Origin: Bombyx mori
Lineage: Eukaryota > Arthropoda > Insecta > Lepidoptera > Bombycidae
Assembly: GCF_030269925.1 (NCBI RefSeq)
Contig: NC_085129.1
Location: 16,855,501 to 16,919,500 of the forward strand
Reading direction: 5' to 3'
DNA length: 64,000 nucleotides
Below, in pieces: positions 11,501-19,056 of this stretch; within the stretch, counting starts at the first letter, position 1, and every line of letters begins with the position of its first letter. The translations under genes were made by a program, and so were the position numbers. The notes under the pieces were generated by a model. The model searched no databases. It was not told the DNA's origin and saw only the letters and a program-made list of their open reading frames with translations.

Positions 11501-13042
11501 TAATTACGTTAGTCAGTATTATTTTTTATCTACATAATCTGGTAACCTAGTCTTATGTCAGCGGAACCGGGCGAGGGTTCTTCGGAGATGTCGCCTTTTA
11601 TACGTGTAAAAAGCTGCTCGAGCTACTGTTAGCAAATTCTCTCGGATTGAGCCCGAGGTCAGTATGAAGTTGGAACAGCGCCCCTAGCGGCAAACGTAAG
11701 CAAACGTTCCAACTCCAAACAAATTCGAGTTAACTTTTACGTTATCGAGAACGTCAAAGATGTGGCACTAAGCACACTGATGGTCTGGGTCCGTTGACCC
11801 CGAAGCCTAGATAGGCAATGAAACTAATACTTTCGCTATAATAATATGCAGGGCAGTATTGCCTATGTGTGTACAAACTCACAGGACTTCCCGTCGCCAG
11901 CGACCCGAGCACCCTTCTATTCCAAGGGCTCGATGAGTAAACTAACCCACAGACACAGCCCACTAACTTTCTCGCCGGATCTTCTCAGTGAGTCGCGTTT
12001 CTGATCCGGTGGTAGATTCTGCGAAGCACGGCTCTTGCCAGAGCCAATGTTAGCAACACTACCGGTTTGAGCCCCGTGAGCTCACTTACTAGCTCGGTGA
12101 ATCTAGAATAACCCCTCGAGGTCATTAGCATAGGTACAGGCATAGGCATACAAAAGAAAGCCTTCCGATCACGCGACTAACTAATTAATAACTTACCGGT
12201 TGACGTTCTCCAGCATCTCCGTCGATTCTTCTGAAACCAAACAGGACTTAGGTTTAACACAAACACATCTGGTGGAAAATTGTGTGATGGTTCTTAAATA
12301 TTTACTGGTAAAATTTTTACTGGTGGTAGGACCTCTTGTGAGTTCGCACGGGTAGGTACCACCACCCTGCCGTGAAGCAGTAATGTGTTTCGGTTTGAAG
12401 AGTGGGGCAGCCGTTGTAACTATACTTGAGACCTTAGAACTTATATCTCTCAAGGTGGGTGGCGCATTTACGTTGTAGATGTCTATGGGCTCCAGTAGCC
12501 ACTTAACACCAGATGGGCTGTGAGCTCGTCCACCCATCTAAGCAATAAAGCCCGTAAGCTCACGCACCCGTCATTCAGCGAGAAGCTTTAATAGCCCCTC
12601 AGACTACTAGCAAATAGGTAGTGAAAAAAAAAGCAACTAATACACACGTTTAAAAGTCTAAATAAATAATAATTGTAAATAGACACGATTTAACAAAAAC
12701 CGACTTCAAATAGAAAAAAAAGATATTCCAAAACAAATTATAATAATAATAATATACACTAAAAACAATAATCATCGAAATCGGTTGGCGTGATATTGAG
12801 ATATTGAGTTATTGAGTTATTCATCTATTTTTCGCGCAGGTACTTAATGCAAAATAAGACTTGTTTTCTAATAAAAAAAAGAATCATCAAAATCGATTCA
12901 CCCAGTCAAAAGGTATGAGGTAACAAAATGAAGTCGATTAAAGATTCACGCCTGGCAACGGCGAGTCTAACTTAAAAAAAAAGATCTTATCATTTTATTG
13001 CAGCGGATCATTCTGTAGAAACTACTTACCTTTGTCAACCAT
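8401..13042 (-). CDS. Small three-exon gene, unrecognised product
   Basis: Three minus-strand exons join in phase: 13042-13030 (start codon and 13 coding bases), 12230-12197 (34-base microexon) and 8530-8401 (stop TAA). The predicted protein is 58 residues, beginning MVDKEESTEMLENVN and containing PSPWNHKRRFNSINEPVSV and ITPRGVDAFR. It is charged, with no signal peptide or membrane segment. The first two donors are GTAAGT, and the acceptor of exon 2 ends TTTGGTTTCAG. The last acceptor (ATCACTAG) is weaker. I do not recognise the family and assign no function. The codons are far more GC-balanced than the flanking DNA, which supports real coding. A missing further exon between 12197 and 8530 cannot be excluded. 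Confidence 0.45.
8630..8815 (+). pseudogene. RTE-like LINE ORF C-terminal fragment
   Basis: Translation includes GRGRPKKTWMECVNDD and a terminal NRCADPT, the typical closing block of RTE-type LINE reverse transcriptases. Only the last 50-60 codons remain, with a frameshift in the middle. Confidence 0.65.
8816..9629. other. Unassigned AT-rich stretch
   Basis: No exon, repeat family or regulatory motif was recognised. Confidence 0.35.
9630..9758 (-). repeat. LINE 3'-end fragment (CR1/Zenon-like in Lepidoptera)
   Basis: On the minus strand it reads AGATCGCTCTTAGCGATAAG, then TGTGTATG and TGTACAATAAAGAA with a CTCTCT tract. Related ends are at 24780-24885 (+) and 28377-28445 (-). Assignment to a CR1/Zenon-type LINE rests on general memory of lepidopteran sequences. 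Confidence 0.5.
9759..9870 (-). repeat. Bm1-type SINE fragment
   Basis: T-run, then CGAGCTCACAGCCCACCTGG and the reverse of the Bm1 3' end. Confidence 0.8.
9935..10045. repeat. CA/TACA-rich microsatellite
   Basis: Interrupted runs of ACAC and ATACATAC. They probably form the simple-repeat tail of the adjacent SINE-C. Confidence 0.7.
10050..10184 (-). repeat. SINE-C with tRNA-like head
   Basis: The minus strand starts GGCTCGGTGGTGCAGTGG (A box) and has GTGGGTTCAATTCCCGC (B box). An unrelated body and a TATG-type tail follow. It is read as a tRNA-derived SINE and not a tRNA gene because no full cloverleaf closes. Confidence 0.65.
10210..10494 (+). repeat. Tandem duplication, period 144
   Basis: Two nearly identical units begin at 10210 and 10354 (TATTAATACGTGAAGCC and TATTAATACGTAAAGCC). 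They share CACGCGGACGGAGGAGTATG and GAGAATATAGAGAAGGAGTG with few differences. The parent element is not recognised. Confidence 0.85.
10704..11195 (-). repeat. Bm1-type SINE, split by another Bm1
   Basis: Minus-strand Bm1 parts lie at 10704-10898 and 11157-11195 (CACAAGAGGCCTACTACCAG). Together they make one truncated copy interrupted by the plus-strand Bm1 between them. Confidence 0.75.
10899..11156 (+). repeat. Bm1-type SINE, nested in opposite Bm1
   Basis: It runs from TTACTGGTGGTAGGACCTC to CTAAGCAATA and an A-rich tail. It is 5' truncated relative to the full copy at 59990-60427 because the tRNA head is absent. Confidence 0.85.
11196..11557 (+). repeat. Imperfect tandem duplication, period about 212
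   Basis: GAGTTCAGATTAATT opens both units (11196 and 11408). They share AAAAAGTTATTTTAAAGATT, GCCATCTA(C/T)CCG and GTCAGTATTATT. The 11350-11407 spacer is not repeated. Confidence 0.75.
11560..11667 (+). repeat. SINE-B variant fragment
   Basis: GTTAGCAAATTCTCTCGGATTGAGCCCG resembles the end of the SINE-B variant. The match is short. Confidence 0.4.
11668..11785. mobile_element. MITE-P fragment
   Basis: Contains GGAACAGCGCCCCTAGCGGC, TTTTACGTTATCGAGAACG and a closing AAGCACACTG, as in the full copy at 59236-59411. The left arm is lost. Confidence 0.7.
11890..12140 (+). repeat. SINE-B copy
   Basis: Contains TTTCTCGCCGGATCTTCTC and GGTGGTAGATTCTGCGAAGC. It ends at CATTAGCATAGGTACAGG. It sits in the second intron of the small gene, on the opposite strand. 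Confidence 0.7.
12197..12230 (-). CDS. Small gene, exon 2 (34-base microexon)
   Basis: The exon lies between TTTGGTTTCAG and GTAAGTTATTA on the minus strand, both strong splice signals. It adds residues EESTEMLENVN plus two bases of an Arg codon. Confidence 0.5.
12315..12549 (+). repeat. Bm1-type SINE
   Basis: From TACTGGTGGTAGGACCTC to CATCTAAGCAATAAAG, with an internal deletion at CACCACCCTGCC. It lies in the first intron of the small gene, antisense to it. A SINE-B tail fragment follows to about 12625. Confidence 0.8.
12626..12995. repeat. Lepidopteran dispersed repeat (ACCGACTTCAAA type)
   Basis: AAAAACCGACTTCAAAT and AATCGGTTGGCG with ATTGAGATATTGAGTTATTG recall a common lepidopteran repeat. 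A related copy is at 55790-56080. The superfamily is not determined. Confidence 0.4.
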
Positions 13043-13113
13043 TTCACAGATATGATACCGCCTGCCTTAGCACGATAGTGCGTTAATTTTTCATTTTTCT
13101 TTCAAGGCTCCCT
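13030..13113 (-). CDS. Small gene, exon 1 (5'UTR, start codon)
   Basis: The exon ends with ATGGTTGACAAAG followed by the donor GTAAGTAG. The context GTGAAATGG is a good start. An upstream mini-ORF (ATG AAA AAT TAA) lies in the same exon and could damp translation. The left boundary at 13113 is set by TTTTCAG. It could instead be transcribed sequence from a nearby start site. Confidence 0.45.
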
Positions 13114-13288
13114 CTGAAAAGAGAATAAATGACAATCAAAATCACTAGAACGCCAAAGCGTTTCAACACGCTTTATTAAGCTCATCCTGTATTTTTAGAT
13201 CTTTAAGACGAAATTTTTGAACGTCATTCTCATAACGTCCGATCAACTTGACAATTCGCACGCTCGTCAAGGACCAATGATGATACAA

Positions 13289-13549
13289 TAATCTTTTTTT
13301 TGTATTGCTTAGACGTGAGGACGAGCTCACGGCCCACCTGTCGTTAAGTGGTTACCGGAGCCCGTAGACATCTACAACGTAAATGCCGCCAGCCACCTCG
13401 AGAAATGAGTTTTAAGGTCTTTCTTTTCAACGGTGCAACGGCTGCCCCGCCCTTCAAAACCGAAACGCATTACTGCTTCACGGCAGAAATAGGCAGGGTG
13501 CTGGTACCTACCCGTGCGGACTCACAAGACGTCCTACCACCAAGTATAA
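13289..13549 (-). repeat. Bm1-type SINE
   Basis: Reverse of Bm1 from the tail (TTGCTTAGACGTGAGGACGA) to CTCACAAGACGTCCTACCACC. Confidence 0.8.
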
Positions 13550-13664
13550 CTTCGCTATAATATCGAGACCGATATCTTTTCCAACCCGTGTCCACCCAAT
13601 GCTGAGTCTTCATATGCGTCCCGTTCTTTTCGCGTCCAATTTCTACCAACTATTCTGACCAGCA

Positions 13665-13735
13665 TCAAAGCTATTACGCTATCGAGAACGTTCAAAAACT
13701 CGCACTAAGCACACTGGTTGTTGGTCCAGTACAAG
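13665..13735. mobile_element. MITE-P right end fragment
   Basis: TTACGCTATCGAGAACGTTC and ACTCGCACTAAGCACACTGG match the right arm of MITE-P. Confidence 0.6.
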
Positions 13736-15189
13736 GTCTCCAGTACTTTTGGGCCCTATGCACTGGTATAAAAAGTTAAATAATGTATATTAATCATTCG
13801 TTCAGTTTGCTGTTTATAACGGTCGTTTAGTTTTTTTAAACAATATACATATTTTATTTTATTGTAAAATTGACTTGAACGAATCTGAATTTAGAGGACA
13901 AACGAAAACACAATAATATTTAAAGAATATCACACCAAATCAAATCAAAAACGCGTCAAACAGGATCTTCGAACTTCCTAAAAACTAACTATCAGCGATG
14001 AGTAGTAGTCATTCACAGGAGGTTGATCAACGCAAACAAACAAATAACTATGCCTTTCTGTATCAAATAACAATGACTATAGTGGACACATCTGTATGTA
14101 ACATTATACGCAGATAGAAAACAATACAAATGTGTGTTACTATAATATATGTGGTTTAAGAACAACAAAAAAACATTCTCAAATAACAAAAGCCAAGTAA
14201 CAATTAATTCCATCTTTTTTCTTATCCTTTCTATACCGGTCAGAATATTAGGATGAAGTTATAAGATTATTGTATCATTTTCAAGTCAGTGAAAATAATG
14301 TTCAAAAATTCAATTACATAAATTTATTAGTTACATGTCAAACTGATAAAAGTGTGTTAATAATACACTTGATATGGTGCGTGTCACACGCAATATAATG
14401 ATAGGATGTTCGGTTCAATTAAAACTCCTTAAACCAGGTCTGTATTAATTTGTTTTCAGATTGCCTATTGTGGGCACATTCACCCAAACAAACCTTTTCA
14501 ATGAACAAAATAAAGATTCTACATCAAAAGACCCGAAATTTTGGATTATTCAATAAAAAGTTACAGTTTAATCTCACATTTTTTATCACTATTATATTGT
14601 TTAAGATATTATTTTCAATCTTTGCAATTTTTTTAAAAAGTATAATAATAATGATATTATTTACAGAATTGTGTCAGTTTAGTATTAGCCTTCGGAAGAG
14701 CTGGAGTCTGGACTACATTTAAACACTTGTGTTACACATCTCCACGCTCCTCCCTTCTTTTTAGGTGACCGTTTACTTTAAGAGCAGATGTCACAACATA
14801 ATGTTGATAGACACTGGATAGACACTCACTGGAGTGCTAAGTCTTTTAAATGCTGCCTATGTCTATCCAATTGTCAATTTGCATGTTATAAAGCCGTTTC
14901 AATTGTTTTCAATCGTAGCATTGCAAATTTCGAAATCACAAAACAAGTACCATTTTTGTGCTTGCTTTCGAAAAACGAAAAAGTAATGGACATCTTTAAG
15001 CGAAATAAAAAAAACTCAGCCCGGATTTGTTTCAATACATCACTGCCTGATATTGGATTAGCAAAGTGCGTTCAATAGAGATTAAATTATTTATGAGCAA
15101 CAAGAAAAAACAGATGTGTAAGTAGTACAAAAACAATAATATGTGTATGTGCATTACTATAATTCTCATGTTGTATTTTTTATTTTAGC
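13736..15189. other. Unassigned AT-rich stretch
   Basis: Open frames at 14450-14722 and 14788-15078 have no domain I recognise and are AT-rich. A possible + acceptor (TTGTTTTCAG) is at 14450-14459 but has no partner. I see no supported gene. Confidence 0.35.
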
Positions 15190-15373
15190 TATTCTACACA
15201 CACTCATCATCATCATTATTCTGCCCTTCTCCCAGTCACCTGGGGTCGGCGCAACATGTTTTCTCCTTCCATACTCTTCATCATATACCATTTCTTCGCT
15301 CACTCCCCTCTTACCCGTATCGTCTTTCACACAATCTATCCATTTCTTCTTAGGTCTACCTCTTCCTCTATAT
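15190..15373 (-). pseudogene. RTE-like LINE fragment, part 1 (distal C-terminus)
   Basis: The minus strand encodes RGRPKKKWIDCVKDD and a terminal block resembling APTPGDWEKG, typical of RTE LINE C-termini. The frame breaks at 15373 and resumes at 24599, on the far side of the hAT-like insertion. Confidence 0.7.
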
Positions 15374-15784
15374 CAGTGATTATCAAACTTATTTCTTTTA
15401 TCGCCCCCTTTGAAAATCAATTATTTTTCAGCGCCCCCCATTTTTTATACACCTCTAAAACTTTAAAACCACAATTTCATTAATTTAATTAATAAATGTT
15501 GTATTAATTTTAGTAAATGTAGTACCACGTAGTACATATATATTTGTAGATGCTATTATTGTTTCTTCATATTATTATATGTCCGTACATTGCTACAGAG
15601 CCTGTATTTACAAATTTGCAAAGTAAAAATGAATTCTTCTCATTTAATAGAACGAAACTATTTTTGTTGAATACGTCTTTCTCATTAGTATAAGATTCTC
15701 ATCATAAGATAATTAAAAATTTATATTTCGACTAGTAAATAACACTGCTAACAATAATAACTTATTAAACTACGAATAAGCTAA

Positions 15785-16345
15785 ACCTGGAAGTCGTAGA
15801 GGATTTCATTCATCTGGGCTCCGTCATAGCTAGTAATGGATCCTCCGAAAAGGACCTCAGAAGGCAAATCAGTATGGCAAAGAGAGCTATGTCCCAAATA
15901 GACCGTGTTTGAGTGGCATTTTTCTCTACGGCGCCGAGACTTGGACCCTCAAGAAAGCCGACCGCCAACGCATCGACGCATTTGAGATTTGGTGCTGGAA
16001 GAAAATGCTCGGGATTCGTTGGACAGAACACAGAACCAACGAATCCATTTTTACCGAGCTCAAGATTCCAATGCACCTCCGCACTACATGCGCGCGCAGG
16101 AGTTTCGAGATCTTTGGACATATCGCCAGAAAGAGAGGTGACAATATGGAAAAGCTGCTGGTAACAGGCAAGGTATGCGGGAGAAGGCACAGAGGCAGAA
16201 ATCCAATGCGCTGGTCGAACCAAATACGCTCCACTCTCAATACCTCAGTCCACGTTGCTATCCACACAGCCGAGGACAGGCAGGAATGGCGCAAGATGAT
16301 GCAGGAGAAAGTTATTAGAGCAGGCCACGACCCTCAGCACTGAGG
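15785..16345 (+). pseudogene. RTE-like LINE reverse transcriptase, C-terminal part
   Basis: Frames read VEDFIHLGSVIASNG, KDLRRQISMAKRAMSQI, then after a break LYGAETWTLKKADRQRIDAF, WCWKKMLGIRWTEHRTN and a final HDPQH before a stop. This is the conserved C-terminal block of RTE-type endonuclease-reverse transcriptases. At least one frameshift or deletion lies near 15905. Related 3' fragments are at 56185-56390 and near 6820. Confidence 0.75.
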
Positions 16346-16502
16346 ATTATCGACGCAAGAAGGAAGGAAACTACGAAAAATAAATTAATATCATTTCGTA
16401 TTATAGATAAATATGGGTAATTTTTCATAGAATTTTAGTTTATAATTTAGAACTGGTTCAAATAAAAACCGCCGCCTAAGTCAGCGTTTGTAATAAATAA
16501 TA

Positions 16503-16860
16503 TCTATACTAATATTATAAAGAGGAAAGATTTGTTTGTTTGTATTCAATAGGCTCCGAAACTACTAAACCGATTTGAAAAATTCTTTCACTATTTGGAA
16601 GCTTCACTATTCCCGAGTGACATAGGCCATATTCTTTTTTGAAAAAATTAGGTATCCTTACTAAAACTCCAATAACCCAAGGTGTAAAAAAAAATTACCT
16701 CAAATATTATTTACGTCGCGTGCCCTACGAAAACTATTGATGATAGAATAAAATAATGTACTACGACTTTGTAAAAAACATTATTATTTACAAAAAGTGT
16801 CGCGACAGCATATGTCTAACTATTATAGTTATGCCGCAATAAGTGTTCTTTTATTTAAAA
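16503..16860 (+). mobile_element. Helitron-type element, 5' part
   Basis: Begins TCTATACTAATATTATAAAG preceded by A, then GGCTCCGAAACTACTAAACC. It is about 90% alike to 52273-52715. It is cut at about 16860 where the R1-like LINE begins. Helitron assignment rests on the TC start after A and on the common lepidopteran family with this start. Confidence 0.55.
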
Positions 16861-16865
16861 AAATG

Positions 16866-18577
16866 CCTCTGGTAAGACACGGAGTGCCCCCTACCTTCGC
16901 CGACTGGTGGCTTCCTACTTGGAGGACAGATCGGTCACGTATGACTGGGTACTGAGAGGTGCCCTCCTCCCGGACCTAAGCGTAATCTGTTACGCAGACG
17001 ACACGCTGGTCATGTCCCGGGGGGGAGTTTTGCTGAGTTTGCTCGTCTTGCCACCGCTGGGGTGGCGCATGTCATCGGCAAAATCAGGAGATTAGGCCTC
17101 GACGTGACACTCAGTAAAACCGAGGCCATGTGGTTCCACAGGCCGCGGAGAGTGCCACCTGTCGATGCCCATATCGTGGTTAGAGGCGTCCGTATCGGGT
17201 CGGGGTGCAGTTGAAGTACCTCGGCCTCATTCTGGACAGTCGTTGGACCTTCCGTGTTCACTTTCAGAACCTGGTCCCTCGTTTGTTGGGGGTGGCCGGC
17301 ATGTTAAGCCGGCTTCTTCCCAACATCGGGGGGCCTGACCAGGTGACGCGCCTTATACGAGGCACCCGCGTGGGGCCAGTCACTGGCCGTGGGGGTAGCG
17401 AAGTTGCTGCAACGGCCGCAACGCACCATCGCGGTCAGGATCATCCGTGGTTTCGCACCATCTCTTTCGAGGCGGCGTGTGTACTGGCTGGGACGCCGCC
17501 TTGGGTCCTGGAGGCGGAGGCGCCCGCCGCTGACTATCAGTGGCGGGCTAACCTTCGTGCCCGGGGCGTGGCGCGTCCCAGCCCCGGTGTGGTCAGAGCG
17601 CGGAGGACCTAATCTCGGCGGTCCGTGCTGGAGTCATGGTCCAGGCGGCTGGTCGATCCTTCGGCTGGTCGTAGGACCGTCGAGGCGATTCGCCCGGTTC
17701 TTCTGAATTGGGTAAATCGTGACAGAGGACGCCTCACTTTCCGGCTCACGCAGGTACTCACTGGGCATGGTTGCTTCGGTGAGTTCCTGCACCGGATCGG
17801 AGCCGAGCCGACGGCAGAGTGCCACCATTGTGGTTGCGACTTGGACACGGCAGAGCATACGCTCGTCGCCTGCCCCGCATAGGAGGGGTGGCGGCGTGTC
17901 CTCGTCGCAAAAATAGGAAACGATTTGTCGTTGCCGAGTGCTCTGGCATCGATGCTCGGTGACTACGAGTCGTGAAAGACGATGCTCGACTTCTGCGAGT
18001 GCACCATCTCGCTAAAGGAGGCGGCGGGGCGCGTGAGAGATGCACAGACCCGTCGCCATCGAGCGGGGTCCAGGGAGGCGAATCTCGCCCAAGCCCTGGC
18101 GCTCTAAGTGTTTCGGATCTCCCTTACATGTCGGCCTGGGGACCGGCGAAGGGGGCCTAAGAAGACGACGTGCAAGCTGATCTGCACACGTTTTACGCAT
18201 GAGCATCCGGGTGATGGAAGGCCGGCTATCCTCAACCCACGCTGGTTCTGACCCAGCGGGGTATTCCGTAGGATAGACCATTCAAACCGGCGCCATCTAG
18301 GCGGGCTTCGGGCAGCCTGCCGACCGAGAGGACTGGTGGTCGTGGCGCCGACGACCACCAGTCCGGCGTCCCGAGGGGGAGGGTGATGGGAGAGATGTGC
18401 TCCGCACTAAACGCTTCACTTTCCCACCTTTGCCTTTTCATGAGCTCTGTCTCATGCGAGGTTTGGATACTGGTTGTTGAGCGACAAGAGGTTTTAGTCG
18501 GTTCGACTCCGACATGCCCCGCCCTCCATCCCCAGTGAAGGGCGGAAGTCCAGCGATTTCCTCTTGACAAAAAAAAA
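16866..18577 (+). pseudogene. R1-clade LINE, broken 3' part of ORF2 and 3'UTR
   Basis: Fragments in several frames read LVASYLEDRSVTYDW, VICYADDTLVM (RT catalytic YADD), VQLKYLGLILDSRWTF, LESWSRRLVDPSAGRR and ECHHCGCDLDTAEHTLVACP. The last is the C-terminal zinc-knuckle-like block (C-x2-C-x8-H-x4-C) of R1-clade elements. A deletion between the DW and the YADD segment removes the PQGS region. The 3'UTR (about 18130-18570) ends in an A-run. It shares the CCAGCGGGGTATTCC motif with the fragment at 21723-22230. Frameshifts make it dead. Confidence 0.75.
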
Positions 18578-18980
18578 ACGTGTGGCACTCGGGAACTGCG
18601 GCGGTAAAGCTATTGCATAGCATTTTTTATCAACTTATGACATTATAATTAGACAATGATAATTTAATATTAAAACAATAATAAAACAAGACCACGCTAT
18701 ATTAAACCTTAATAAAGGCAAAACCTTAACTGTCCCCTTCATACTCATAAGCTAAACCGCGCGAGAGAGAGATGGGCAGACTTTTCATGATGCGCATGCA
18801 GTGTGACGTCACGCCACGCGCTTATTCGCAAACACTACACAAACGCAACGTGTGAATGTGTTGAACGCGAGCTACATGGTAGGCGGAGTGAGGGATGTTA
18901 GGTTTTTTTCGTTACGGAATTTCATGATTCGGTCGCCACGCTCAAGGCCCGCGATAAAAGCTATGCAATAGCTTAAAAAT
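18578..18980 (+). mobile_element. MITE-R, copy 1
   Basis: Starts ACGTGTGGCACTCGGG. Internal near-palindromic termini are GGTAAAGCTATTGCATAGC at 18604-18622 and GCTATGCAATAGCTTAAAA at 18960-18978. A copy in the reverse orientation is at 41951-42358 and matches over the whole length. It has no coding capacity. Confidence 0.65.
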
Positions 18981-19056
18981 GTTTTTTTTTTATTTTTTTA
19001 TTTTTTTTATTGCCCTTGTAGGCAGACGAGCATACGGCCCACCTGATGGTGAGTGG

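Noticed and set aside
15909..16343. 144-codon frame as a host gene
   Set aside because: Motifs (WCWKKMLGIRW and final HDPQH) are those of RTE-type LINE proteins.
17205..18160. Several long overlapping frames on both strands
   Set aside because: They are GC-rich shadows of the broken R1-like ORF. Only the YADD, LILDSRW and CHHCGCDLD frames make sense.
18990..19020. T-rich run as a terminator
   Set aside because: It is the A-tail of a minus-strand LINE.
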